From: Symsagittifera roscoffensis | Taxonomy: Eukaryota > Xenacoelomorpha > Acoela > Convolutidae | Direction: 5' to 3' | Length of the DNA: 64,000 nt | NCBI RefSeq assembly: GCF_963678635.1 | Contig: NC_087068.1 | Coordinates: 59,520,872 to 59,584,871, forward strand | Shown here: piece after piece, positions 52,300 through 64,000 of the stretch | How the letters are laid out: the number at the start of each line of letters is the position of its first letter | Position numbering within the stretch: position 1 is the stretch's first letter | Position numbers and translations under genes: made by a program | Notes under the pieces: model-generated | Seen by the model: only the letters and a program-made list of their open reading frames with translations | The model's database searches: none | What the model was told of the DNA's origin: nothing

Positions 52300-52790
52300 G
52301 GGACAATACTTCTTCTTTTAGAAAGCCCAAAACGTAAGAACTTTGAACCTACAGACCTCGAATTAGATTTTTAATCGAGTTAGGAGCAGAATCAAAATTC
52401 AATTATATTAACACATGAAACGAAACACGCTCAATTCATCCCAAGTTGATACTCCATAGTACGGTAAGCAAATTAGCTATTCCACAAGGTACAAGAAATT
52501 CAATTATCTCTTCAACCAACAGTCCCTTTAAACAAATAATCTATTTTACAGATATAAATTGTACTATGATGGGAATACCGCTCATCGCTTAACATATACC
52601 AATATTATTGTAAATAATCAAAGATACAAATCAAACTACAACTCAAACATAAATACACACGAAAGAAAAATGCTCCATCGATATGTTTTCAAAGGTTAAC
52701 TGATCAATCTCCATTTTTTTAAAACTATATCCAAGAGAAAATCAACAACGAAAACGTTAAAAACCATTAACTGGTTATGCATACAATTTT
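52300..52790 (+). pseudogene. pol: Protease remnant of element 3
   Basis: A LDLELDF..GAES-like stretch near 52350-52400 corresponds to the protease active-site region, and MGIPLI near 52570 to its C-terminal part. The catalytic Asp-Ser-Gly is not intact. Confidence 0.55.
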
Positions 52791-52794
52791 CCCA

Positions 52795-53375
52795 TTGTTC
52801 AACTTCATCAAACAAAACACTTTGATGTTGTTTATTTTTTCTGACACATAAATTTTTGAGATTTCACGTGTAAAACGCTTACAAGTTTGTTTTGGTAAAA
52901 AGGAAATTTTTTTAGCTGAACCATCGAGTGTGGTTATATAAATGCTGTACGTCTGTGAGTCCAACTTTGATGAAGGGGTGTAATTATAGGTTCTGCGCCT
53001 ACATACAAACATTTAGTGGGCTGTGATAGCGTTTAAATAGTCTTCGACTGAGTATTTTGGATCTTTTCTTTTAGAAAACACTAGTGGTTTGTTTCATTTG
53101 ATAGATGATCTTCCGTTGAGGTAAGGATTTGTCGTCATTTGAAGTGATTCTCCTGTGTTATGTAATTGTGTAACAATTGTAAGTTAAATTCGGCTTGTTT
53201 CGTCCTGTTGTAAGTAATATGGTTTATTTCTCATTATTTCTGGTTGGTAACGTTGAGTATGCATTGGGTAATGTGTTTGCATGTTAGGACTTGGTGATGT
53301 AAAGTTTGGTTTCAAAGAAAATTTAGATTGCAATGCTGGATTTCTTGAAGAATTGAAAAACCTTTGTAGCACCAC
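52795..53375 (-). pseudogene. gag: Inverted gag fragment inside element 3
   Basis: The minus strand here matches the plus-strand gag remnant at about 50290-50850: NMQTHYPMHTQRYQPE, LQQDETSRI, YITTLDGSAKKISF and KRFTREISKIYVSE. It is more intact than its plus-strand counterpart, so it probably came from another copy. Confidence 0.8.
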
Positions 53376-55640
53376 TTTTTTATTTTGGTCACAATTAGAT
53401 AAAACCCGACATAACAGTTAGGCATTAAACCGATTACAAAACAGACTCGTCATTCACAAAGATAAAAAAATCCTAATAGTCAAATATTATCTCGGAACTG
53501 CAAATACACCACAAAGTATACCAAATCTACCATCGGACAACCTAAGTTTCACTCTAAACCTCTGAACAAATCAGAGAAAACTCATTCAACCCCCAACTCC
53601 TGCAAAAAGACTTACGTATTGGATAAACTACACATTTTCCAACGGCGAACCATCACTAACTAACGATCCTATTGACATTCCTATCCGGTAAAACCTTATC
53701 AACACTACCAGAAACACTCCATCTACCATCGACACCACCAGTAACAATCATATCATCTTCAGATTGGAAGACATTTGTAGCACCAATTTTTTCAGTTGGT
53801 CACAGTTAGATAGTACCCCACATCACAGTTGGGCGTTAAACCGATTACAAAACATACACGGCATTCACAAAGACAAACAAGATCTTAATAGTTAGATATT
53901 ATTTCAACAAAATTATGTTTTAAATTTCGGAAGAACTATGAAAGTTTATTATCTTACAAATCAATCACTACCACTTTCTCAATGAGACAAACTATTATAA
54001 TCCTTGCATTCTCTATTTATTTGTACAGAATAACAATAAAATACACACGATACACTATAAAAACCATTGGAAATACATATTTTCACAACCCATTTTCAGG
54101 ACTAGCAAACACATGTATCTTTTAGGATTGAAATAACACAATGTATTTTACCTTCTCGCTTTATCAAAACTAACAGTTCACACCATACTATCCACACGCA
54201 AGACCTTCTAGAGACGCATCATAATTGCGAGGACGATAAAAAAACATTACATGAACATGCAACACATCATCTCAAAATCCAGACAAAACCCACGAAATCA
54301 ATAATTCTACCATAAAACTATTGCATTCTCAAGTATCTACACGCAATTTGTATGTTGAGGACTCATATACCTTTGAAAACAGACAATTTTTTTTCTCAGA
54401 ACCACTGGCTCTAGCGCATCATAACGCACATTTAAGTGAACCATAATATGAACTAACATATAATCTCTACATTCCACTATCACAAATTTCAAATAAGTTC
54501 CGACATCAAAGTCAATGTTAAAATCAAAATACACCGAATGAAAGACAGATAATTCAACCATGATGTAACAGAAAATTAACACTTCTACGAGTACAATTCA
54601 ACACGCCTTCTCCGCCTGCATCTTCAACTTCCTCAAGCCTACAACATCTACCATAGAAAGCACCCCTCCACCTACCAGTCAAAACACAGCACAAAATACA
54701 GCAAATCTACCATCGTAGTACTTATGTTCCACTCTAAACCTCTGACCAAATAAGAGAAAACTAATTCAACCCGCAAACTCCTTCAAAATGACTTACATAT
54801 TGGATGAACAACGCATTTCCACACGGTGAACCAACCCTAGCTAACGACCCTAGTAATATTCTTTTCAGTAAAACTTCATCAAACCTACCAGAAGTACTAC
54901 CCTTACCATCAACACCATCAGTAACAAGTAAATCATCTCTAGATTGGAAGACCTTTATAGAACCGACTTTTTTATTTGGTCACAGTTAGAAAGTACCGAC
55001 AATCACAGTTGGGTATTAAACCGATTACAAAACAGACACGCCTTTCACAAAGATAAACAAGATCTTAATAGTAAATGTTATCTCAACAAGTTTTTGTTTC
55101 AAAACTCGATAAAACTACAAACACGCCACAAAATACACCAAATCTATCATCGGATTACCTAGGCTCCACTCTAAGCCCCTGAAAAAATAAGAGAAAACTC
55201 ATTCAACCCAACTTCTTCGAAAAGACTTACCTCTTGTATGAATTTCACATTTCATGGTGAAACAACCCTAGCTGATGACCCTAGTGACATTCCTTCCGGT
55301 AAAACCTCATCCTTCAACTCTACCAGAAACACTTCCCCTATCATCAACTCCATCAGTAACAAGTATATCATCTCTAGATTGGAAGACCTTCGTAGCACCA
55401 ATTTTTTGTTTTAGTCTTAATTAGATAGTAGCCGACATCACAGTTGGGCATTAAACCGATTAGAAAACAGACACGGCATTCGCAAAGATAAACAAGCTCT
55501 TGATAGTCAAATGTTATCTCAACAAAGTTTTGTTTTCAAATTCGGAAAAACAATGAAACTGAATTAATTACTTTACAATTCACCCATTACAATTTTCTCA
55601 ACCAGAGAAAAAATTACAATCCTTGCAATCCTTGCACAAT
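53376..55640 (+). pseudogene. ORFX segments in multiple tandem copies, with an env-start fragment between
   Basis: The TTGGAAGAC.TT.GTA.ACC...GGCATTAAACCGATTACAAAACA block of ORFX occurs about four times (near 53400, 53770, 54950, 55380). The CTACCATCGGA..ACCTA block occurs near 53520, 54708 and 55141. Between the second and third copies is the ORFX end plus the env signal-peptide region (54050-54330). Confidence 0.7.
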
Positions 55641-55739
55641 AAAAAACGACAGGTACACTATAAAAACAATTGTTTATACATTTTTTTACATCCCAATTTC
55701 AAGACTCTCAAACACATTGTCGTTTAGGAGTGACATTAC

Positions 55740-57400
55740 ACAATTTATCTTACCTTTTCGCACTTTATAACGAACAGTTCACAAGATACTATCTCCATGC
55801 AAGACATCTCAGGGTCGCACTATGATAGCGAAGACGATCAACAAAAAACAATACATGAATATGCAACAAACCAATTAACACAAAGCGAATGAAAATAGCA
55901 AGCAATCGAAAAAACTATGATCATTGCCACACTCTCTTCTAAAGGCCGAACTACAACACTTGTTGGCTATAAATTTACTAGAAAGTAGACTAGATCACGA
56001 ATTATATGACCAGATTTAAACTGAAATAATATTAAATCGCAATCCCATGATTGTTAAACGAACCGAAACGTCCAAAATTAGTCAATTAGAAAAAAAACAC
56101 TCGAACTTTTGTAAATTTTCACGTTTTCATAGACTAAACCCATCGTCATCAAATTGAACAAAATTAAGGCGATATACAACTCGGCAAAAATTATCCCTAA
56201 CTTGGCGCACATGTAAGATTACACTACGATTTCCACGATAAAACTGGGATACTTCATAGTCGTATAAATGACCCATCAAAATGTAAATCTAGCACAAAAA
56301 GTACTCTAATAAAAAATACAACCCAAACAAGTTCAACTCACGCGAGGTTTAAAAAACGGCAATATTTTATATCGATTTAACAGTTACCTTGTAAGAATGA
56401 TCAATGATACTGCAACCAGGCATCCATTGTTTGGTTTCCTCAACACACATGTAACATCTTTCAAGTTGCTAAACTTCAAGCACGAATGTTCAAATTTGAA
56501 AAAAAAAATGCATAGATTCTATAACGTTTGACCAAGTACATCCACATAGAACAAAAAAAATCTACAGGTCTCTAAGGAACGTAGAAAAATTGAAAATAAG
56601 TAAACACCTTTCGGAATACCAGTTTCGGAAACCTTAATCTTAGTTGAACATGAACAACGATTTGATATAAAAACAGTAACCTTCATAGTTTCTGAACGCT
56701 ACAAATTACAATAGAGAAAAATTCTTATATACCAGTCAAACTAAAAAAAAGCAATGGACAAATCGGTAAAAAACTTTTTCAAGAAAAATCCAGGAAACAC
56801 GTCTACAGGAACTATAACTTTTGAACCACGCATGTTTTGGAGCAATTCACATGGACACGAAACTTGATTACACTAAAACTAGATATTTTCAAGAAAAGTC
56901 ACTATCAGAAGCTGAAACACTACATCATCTTGGTGATTAAGAAAAGAAACAGATTCTACAAACACTAGAACTAGCAGTATCAAAAATTGTTTATCCAGGA
57001 AAACTACTCTCAGTTAATTGCTCAAATTTCCTTGATTAGGAAGGAAACATATTTTAGTACTACAATCTATATCTGTAAACTTGATTGATGTAAGTTTTTG
57101 ATTGATTAAAACTTTTGATGTAAGCTTTTAAGGAATTAAGGATTACATTTTTCTCAATGAGGAAAAGTATCGCCCACAAGATATTTTCACGATCAATTTC
57201 GTTAGTTTCATTTTTATCAGACATGAGTTATTAGCTTTTTTAGGATGGCCATACTACTTCCAAGAAATTTTGACTATAGAAAATTATCAGCAAAACCGAA
57301 CACACACAAAATGGTACAATCATTACACCGAGAGCACCTCCACAGTTACACAATTCATCAAATCATAATCAATTACAAGTAATTCCACAAACAGTTATTG
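55740..57400 (+). pseudogene. env: env remnant of element 3, first copy
   Basis: Decayed envelope sequence from the signal-peptide region to the tail. TTCGCACTTTATAAC... leads to a CGCACTATGATAGCGAAGACGAT block, ectodomain blocks follow, and GGATGGCCATACTAC near 57243 marks the anchor. A deletion joins 57070 to a point far downstream in env. Many stops. Confidence 0.75.
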
Positions 57401-57543
57401 AACCACTTTATCATTAGCATCACGACTCCATCAAAGCTATGAAATAAAACGGAGCTTCATCTCGCATATTGCTTATTAGCCACTAAATATTGATGCCACA
57501 AATGAAAACATAACAGAGCAACCACACAAATTTAAGCTTCGTT

Positions 57544-57650
57544 TTCAAAACAACAATGGTTTTAGCCCACGATGAGCCGCCAAGTTGGATCTCTCCATCG
57601 TTCCTTGAATGTATTAAAGTTTTAAGTTTAAATACTCGACGCAGCTTACA
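57544..57650 (+). pseudogene. ORF4 start remnant of element 3
   Basis: GGTTTTAGCCCACGATGAGCCGCCAAGTTGGATC matches the acceptor and first codons of ORF4. It breaks off after about 25 codons. Confidence 0.75.
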
Positions 57651-57682
57651 AATACTACCACACTAATAACATATACCGGAAA

Positions 57683-58500
57683 TTGCAACGATACTCACAC
57701 CAGATTAAATTGGATGCAACTGGAAAAACTTTACTTTTGAAACAAAATACCGACGTTTTCACAAAAACACCATATTCTAAACCTTCATTTTTGATACGAA
57801 ATTACAAGCAACAACTACGAAAAGTTCTAACAATGTTTAAATTCCGTACTCAAAATAAACCACAAGTTTTCCAAGAAAAAATTAAACAACTAGCTATTTC
57901 TTTCCTGAAATAACCGAATAGATATGCTACATCAAAGATCAATGATGGAAAAAAACTTTCACCTGTACTACTTTCACTCAAACCGACGCAGTTTTCAAGA
58001 AGGAACGCGCAATTAAGGTCCCTATACATTTACAATACAAAGTAAATAGACTCTCAAACATTCTCGAACAGTACGAAGGTATTTAACAGAAAAACAACCA
58101 AAAGGAAACATGTTCAAAAACTCGGTTATTATTTTAGCAAAAGAATCTCTAAAGATAGTACTCGACGCTTAAATTCTCTAAGAGATACCTAAATTCTCTA
58201 AGAGATGAATTAAAACGTAACTGAACGTTAGAACGAATACAAGTGAAACTTTCGAAAATAAATGCAATTAGTTGTACAAAAGCAGATACGAAGAGTGCAT
58301 CTAATCAAAAGCCCCAAGATAAAAAAATCATGATGATTAACACAACTTGTCATTAAACGTGAACAAAGCGAAAAAAATATATATTTCATGGAATTTCCAT
58401 AGCACCATGCTCTTTCTTCATTCATGAGCAAAGTTTTCGCACCATTAAAATAAGTAATTACCTTATCGCACAATTAGACTATGTTTTGGCACAATCGGAC
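57683..58500 (+). pseudogene. pol: RT-region fragment displaced into element 3
   Basis: NTDVFTKTPYSKPSF, QLRKVLTMFKF and later LDAR/YLDD-region counterparts (about 58140-58490) match the element 1 reverse transcriptase N-terminal half. It ends at the position of the catalytic loop and joins env directly. Confidence 0.75.
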
Positions 58501-60280
58501 AGATGACTCATCAAAAGGCAGAGCTAGCACAAAAAGCAGCGGATACCAGGAGAAAAAAAATTGGAAAACACAATTCAAACAAATTTCAACTCACATTGAA
58601 TTTAGGAGACGACACTTAAAAATATTAAGGCATCCACTTTCTCTGTAAGAAAATCAAGGGTACTGCGACCCCGCAACTCGTATCCAGGCAACAATTGTTT
58701 GATTTCCCGAAAACTCATGTACCATCTTTAAACTTGCTAAATTTCAAGCACGAACGATTAATTTTCACGAAAAATAGTTTATAGAATCTATACCGTTAAT
58801 CTACTGTCTGTTCCAAAAAACAACCTACTAGTCCCTATAGGAACGTAGAAGAACTGAAAATATATAGATTCGTTTTCTACTCTACCCAGAAATCGATTTT
58901 GGATGCTTGTATTGGAAATCTCTGTTTGTAACACATTGTTCCTAACACCGAATTGAAATTTAAAAAAAAAGATTTGTTATGAAAATAAGAAAAGCCAGAG
59001 TTCCTGAACAAGCTTCAAACCACAAGAGAGGCTTCAAAAACTCTAATAAAACTACAAAAATATCATGAAAATGTCGTTGAAAAACTTCTTCCAGAAAACC
59101 GTGACAGAACACGTCTACAAGAACTATCACTAAAAAACCACACATATTTGGGAGCAGTCATTTTAATAAACACTTGATTAGATACTTGATTACACTTTAA
59201 GTAGAGATTTCATGAAATGTTACGTCATTATCAAAAATCGAAACATTACATCATCCATGAGAATTAGATAGAACACCGATTCTACAATCACTAGCACTAG
59301 CAGTATTAAAGATTCATCATGCAGGATACCTATTCTCAGGTTATTGCTCAAATTTCAATGATTACAAGAACAAAATTTTTCTACCAGAATTTCCTTACGA
59401 ATGTCTCACCACTACATGTCTTTGCAGACAAACAACGCTGTCGAAAAGTAACTATTGTTTTTTTAAAAAAAAAAAATTTCTAGATATTTTACCAGGACGC
59501 ACCTATTTTTAGAATGCCGCTGTCGCATGTTGATCATAATAAAGCCAGCTCAACCGCCATGAAGATTAAAAATTTTTCCTCCACACCAAACCAAAAAATA
59601 AGGCCACCTCTAAAAAAATTTCACCCGAAAATTTACGGGCAATAGCCAGAAACTCCATTACCGACTAACAATTCATAGAAGTTGATTCTAAACCTGCAAT
59701 GCAATATTCATATACGAACAAAATAATTTCAAGAACTTCTCGAAAAAAAGACACCATACAAAGACCATCAATCGATAAAAATGAAAATTAAGAATCTTGC
59801 TGAAACAACTGATTTCTCAGGTATCTATAAGCAAGATTACAGTGGATGTTTCAAAGAATTTAACGATAATGTTTATCTCAATGGAGCAAGAAATTTCATG
59901 ATTAATAATTTTTTTTTAACATAAATTTTTTTTTTAGAAAAATTAGCTATTTTAGAATGGCCCAATTACATCCAAGAAATATTGACTATTCTATACGCAA
60001 AGTTTAATTTTATAGAATTTTTCATTTCAATTCTAGAAGAAACAAAAAACACAGATGCAATTCACACAGAAGTCAAAGGGCAACTCAGCGTAGCAAGAAC
60101 ATTATTTGCAGGGTGTTTTTTGTTCTTTTTCACTTCTTAAAGGAACTTACAACAAATGTGCAATCCACACACGAGTCAAAAGACAAGTCAGCGTAGCAAA
60201 AATATTATTCGCAAGAGTTTTTGGCTTTTTCTCCAAAAGTTAATTTATTACTAGACGCACAAATTAATGAATACATTTTC
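58501..60280 (+). pseudogene. env: env remnant of element 3, second copy
   Basis: It starts inside the ectodomain (SSKGRASTKSSGYQ; CDPATRIQATIV) and runs through the anchor (about 59940-60060). A short tail segment is repeated near 60060 and 60170. There are numerous stops. Confidence 0.7.
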
Positions 60281-60449
60281 AGAAACTATAAACAGAACCA
60301 AACACACATGATACTCGAAAAAAAGCACATCTATTACAGCGACCAGTCTATTGCAGCGACTGACCTACACAGCCCTAATAAAAAGTTTGACCAATTTTGC
60401 ACGCTAACGTCAAAACACTAAATCAAATGAATCTAATTTTGACAATTTT

Positions 60450-60830
60450 GATAACTTGCAACTCACTTTCAACTTCCTTACTTCCCATTGAAGACTCCCG
60501 TCCTATTATCATCCCGTATGAATACATCCAGCCTGTTGAGATAGCATTTGTAGAAAAAACACTTGAAATGAGTTTTAACCATTAACTCTATAATCTCATC
60601 GAATTTTACTGAATTCACAGTGACTCCCGGAAAAGTTAAAATCATCCGAATACTCGAATTCTTTGGCCACTCTTAAGTAGTACAAATGTGATTATCTTGC
60701 TCGCAAAGCTTCTTATGAAATTGCTTCTGATCCCAAACTTCTTATCCGCAAAGCTTCTTATACCAAAATTGAAACTAACTTTCATAATGAATTTGTTTCT
60801 GACTTCGACTCTAGGTAAATATGAATTTGA
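60450..60830 (+). pseudogene. ORF4 C-terminal remnant of element 3
   Basis: EDSRPIIIPYEYIQPVEIA matches the ORF4 block RPFLIPHEFVQPIEI. It ends near CTCTAGGTAAATATGAATT, the counterpart of the donor after the ORF4 stop in element 1. Confidence 0.75.
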
Positions 60831-62161
60831 TTTCACTAATTTATTTTGAAATTTGAAATTTCACCAAAATTTTTAAAAACTGAGAAAGTCAAAAATAAAT
60901 CTGGATATTTCTAGAAAACTCTCAAATCAATAAGGCTTATCATTTGCAGTAAAATGTCAATTATGAAAAAAAGGTTCATTGCTTAGCTGTAAATTAGCAA
61001 TTAAGATGCAGTGAAACTTCTATAACATGTGATAAACTAATAAACGAGTAATAAGTTCAAGATAAAAGCTAACTTTTTCAATTGTGCGTTAATTTGTAAA
61101 CTCCCCAATCTGCAACTTGACTCGCCCCCAATTCACGCACCCCTCTTCACTGTTTTGCATTAATTTTCTTTCAATATTTGTATATAAAGGAGTTTCTCAA
61201 GTTTCAAATTTTCCCTCAACCCGGTTCGAAGAAGTTATTTTAGTAATAAGCTTGAAAAAGCAATGCAGCTTACTGAAACCAGCACACTTATAAAAAGTAC
61301 CGGAAAGTGCCAGGCCCAAAGCAGATCAAAATGGAATAAACTGGATAAAGTATTCTTTTGAAATTCAAGTCAAGGTTTTGTTAAGAACACATAAAACTTA
61401 GTAAACTCCAAGATAACACGAAACAAAGACTAATTGATTTCGAGAGAAGAACACAATCAAAAGAAGAAAAGAAAAACACCTGATATAAAAGAATGAGAAA
61501 GGTACACACAAAAACTCTCCTCAAAGAGACGCTCAAAATAATTCTACAACTAGCCTCACTCGACATAAAAGGACGTCATGAGCAACTCTTAAAAATAATG
61601 TAACTGATTACAATCCTTTTGCAAAAAAACTAGCAAAGAACATTATAAAACCGAATTACTAAAAAGTACAGTATAATGTAAAAAGTTTCACAGAGCAAAA
61701 AAACGAGCATCAAAAGGGACGAACTTCCAACTCTGAAATGGGTTATTTCCTGACTTTGCTTGCGGCAGTCACAAAACTGAAAGTATATAAAGTATGGAGC
61801 AGCAATTGTAGCAAAAATAACCATTGGACAAGATTAATGGCCAGGTTGATATTGAAAACAAGATACGGTTCCTTGTCAATTGCCGCTTCACTCAGAGAAT
61901 TCAAATCCTATCTCGCTATTTGAGGGAAGGCACGTAGTTTCAATCTACTTTGCAAAATCGTCACAACCTCAGCACGGAAATGCAAACTCGATACGCTATT
62001 TTGACTCACTACAAATACCTTCAATCTTTGTCGACAATAAGTATTTCACTGACACGAAAAACTTCCACTTTCCTCAAGTAATCACCTCAAAAAATTACAC
62101 CATACTTCATCCGTCCTTCATATGAAAATTTCGAATTTTAAACTTCTTGAACACAGATGGG
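60831..62161 (+). other. 3' UTR remnant of element 3
   Basis: It corresponds to the 3' UTR of element 1 (CAACCCGGTT near 61218, AATGCAGCTTACT near 61262, AGGACGTCATGAGCA near 61569) and ends in GATGG before the LTR. No gene. Confidence 0.65.
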
Positions 62162-62504
62162 TGGAGTGAGTTCAAAACCAATAATTTTTTTGTATCTAAT
62201 TGTGTTGCTTGATGAAAATTACTGTAGAAAGTTTAGAACTAACCAAACTTGATCCTTCACTAACATTCAAGACAATTTGTAAACTGAAGCTTTCTATAGT
62301 TTACCTATAGTTTACCTATAGCTTTCTTAGAAGAATACCAGTTTATACTATTTCTTTTGAGTTTAGGAGATATAAGAGTAATATTAGGATTGGTATTTCA
62401 CTTAAAAATTGCACGAAGTTATCCGGTCGAAAATAAGATGACAATCAGACGGTGTATTCTATCCAAAATTATTTTATCAGAAAGCCACCCCAGACTTAAA
62501 CTCA
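62162..62504 (+). repeat. LTR between elements 3 and 4 (343 bp, decayed)
   Basis: It begins TGGAG after GATGG and ends AAACTCA. Landmarks such as ATAAGAGTAATATTAGGAT, CCGGTCGAAAATAAGATGAC and CAGACGGTGTATTCTATCC match the element 1 LTR. The hairpin is not preserved. Confidence 0.8.
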
Positions 62505-64000
62505 CAAGTAACACTGTAAAGTTTTAGAACTAACCAATAATGATCAACTATCAAGGTTTATGACCATTCGTATAGCGAGCAAACGATTTTCAAACAAACC
62601 CTTTTTTAATTTAAACTTAGCGAATTAAAAAAAGAATAGACAATTTAGACTGGAAACAACATGAAAAAAATAAACCAAATCGCAAATAAAAGTACCTTCT
62701 TCCCACGTCTGAAAAAGTCTAAATCAAGTCTTGAAACCAAGTCAATAACAAAGGTGAAACCAGGTCACAGACAGAACAACAGACCAAATCTATATATGTG
62801 GATTGGTTTACTATTCTTCAACCCTCTGTCTCGTATCAAAATCCGTTTAATTATGGTTAAGCTTACGTAGATGTAAAGAACGTCACATTGTTTTGAGAGC
62901 AGTAGAAAATCATTCTAACCAATTGATATACTCACTCTCCAACTCAGCTTACTAAACAATAATATACACGATTGATTACTTCGAGGATTAGGATAACCTC
63001 ACAAAAAAAGTAATGACTAACAGTTTTGGGAATGAAAACTCACACTCGGTTTTTACATTCATCAGTCTAACACTTAAATAAGGAGATTACCTTAAAACAA
63101 TTAAACATTAATCTCCATAATTGTTTAATAAAAGATATAGGACAAGATTTCGCTATTACGCCACAAAAACAAAAAGAAAACATTATCAGATCAAAAGGCA
63201 AGCAAAATAAAAAGCTATTTTTTCTCACCAAAAAGAAATGATAAAAAAAATTCTAGAACAAAAAACGCTATTACACGACAAAGAACAAAGCAGTTGATAA
63301 CCATTAATTTTTTTCCGAAACCGAAGGTACAACGGCATCATACATAAAAGGCAAACGAAGAAAAAAATATATATCCCATTTAGTAAGACTATAGAACTGG
63401 GATCAACCACTAAGACACATTTAAATATACAAATTAACCAATACCACACGAAAATTGATTCAATACGACAAAAGTTTTGACGATGACTCTATCCTGCCAT
63501 TTGTCATCAACCCATTAAGTGACCCGTCAAAAGTAATTTATTCGATTTTGCCACAACTTGATAGTAAATTTGTTTCAAAAGAGAAACAGTCCATGCAGAC
63601 AAGAACTGAAATTAAGAAGACAAGTGCTTGATGACTACCTACCCGGTCTAAGCAATATGATTTCCCACTATGGCAATTTCCACAATTAAAATTTCATTAC
63701 CAAATCCAATTGATCAAAAACCACGCCAAATCAATACAGCTGACAAAGAATTAGATTTCTCGAAAAGTTTAGGTAAAATAGTTTTAAATAATCCGACATT
63801 AAAACTCACAAGGAGCAAACTCAATCTTCATAAATGATGTTTTCTCAAGCATTTACAGTTAGATTTAAATATAGGAGACAAATGCCACATTTTTTCCAAC
63901 TCCCCCAAAATATCATCTCGACACCCAATACTAAGTACAAAAGACTTTTCTCTTCACGATTGTTAGACTCAATCTGTGAAACACTCACTGACATCGAAAT
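62505..64000 (+). mobile_element. Element 4: leader, ORF0 and gag start of a further decayed copy, cut by the window end
   Basis: Directly after the LTR come leader sequence (AACTAACCAATAATGATC; GGATTGGTTTACTATTCTTCAACCCT near 62800), an ORF0 remnant (about 63080-63440) and gag-start sequence (DDDSILPFVINPLSDPS-like near 63480). All are broken by stops. So one LTR is shared by two internal regions. Confidence 0.8.

Larger units (their letters stand above)
47516..62161 (+). mobile_element. Element 3: decayed, internally shuffled plus-strand copy
   Basis: Homology to element 1 runs leader, ORF0, gag, linker and protease, then breaks into duplicated and inverted pieces: an inverted gag piece, a multi-copy ORFX array, env, the ORF4 start, an RT piece, a second env, the ORF4 end and the 3' UTR. 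RNase H and integrase are absent. Every frame has many stops, so it is old. The order shows repeated recombination between copies, or insertion of one copy into another, followed by deletion. Confidence 0.88.

Overview
The window is AT-rich DNA from a eukaryote, almost certainly an invertebrate animal. There are intron-like acceptor/exon junctions, microsatellites, foldback-type repeats, a 200-N scaffold gap and a dominant family of very large LTR retroelements. Nothing bacterial (operons, Shine-Dalgarno sites, CRISPR, tRNA clusters) is visible. The host species cannot be named from sequence alone. Most of the 64 kb is mobile-element DNA, and the only convincing host coding sequence is one terminal exon near 3.5 kb.

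Layout: (1) 1-3484 is non-coding and carries a four-copy ~540-bp tandem repeat. (2) 3485-3673 is the last exon of a host single-pass membrane protein gene. (3) 3912-22811 is a complete 18.9-kb Ty3/gypsy-type endogenous retrovirus-like element (element 1). It has near-identical ~410-bp LTRs, a 4-bp target duplication (TAGG), a primer binding site and a long structured leader. Its gene order is: small basic ORF0; Gag-protease-RT-RNase H in one frame; integrase in the -1 frame; two tiny membrane ORFs; a methionine-free ORF (ORFX); a chuvirus/mononegavirus-like envelope glycoprotein in two frames; and a 602-codon ORF of unknown function (ORF4) introduced by a conserved splice acceptor. (4) 22816-26384 is non-coding DNA with two oppositely oriented copies of a ~0.7-0.9-kb inverted-repeat element. 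(5) 26385-about 33440 is an old, 5'-truncated copy on the minus strand (element 2: LTR, 3' UTR, ORF4, env, ORFX).

(6) 33441-47515 is mostly non-coding: short tandem repeats, a long ACAT-type microsatellite zone with an internal duplication, the assembly gap, a dead non-LTR-type reverse transcriptase, and an essentially perfect 622-bp tandem duplication. (7) 47516-62161 is a heavily decayed, internally shuffled plus-strand copy (element 3). It is followed by one LTR (62162-62504) and then the leader, ORF0 and gag start of a further decayed copy (element 4) that runs off the window.

Element 1 is the centrepiece. By homology it would make virus-like particles (Gag), copy and integrate itself (Pol) and carry an entry glycoprotein (Env). 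It also has accessory ORFs (ORF0, two small hydrophobic ORFs, ORFX, ORF4) that I cannot place in known families. The decayed copies show that ORF0, ORFX, Env, ORF4 and its acceptor, the LTR hairpin and parts of the leader belong to the family and are not private to one copy. Element 1 has two frame changes, before integrase and inside env, so its present competence is uncertain.
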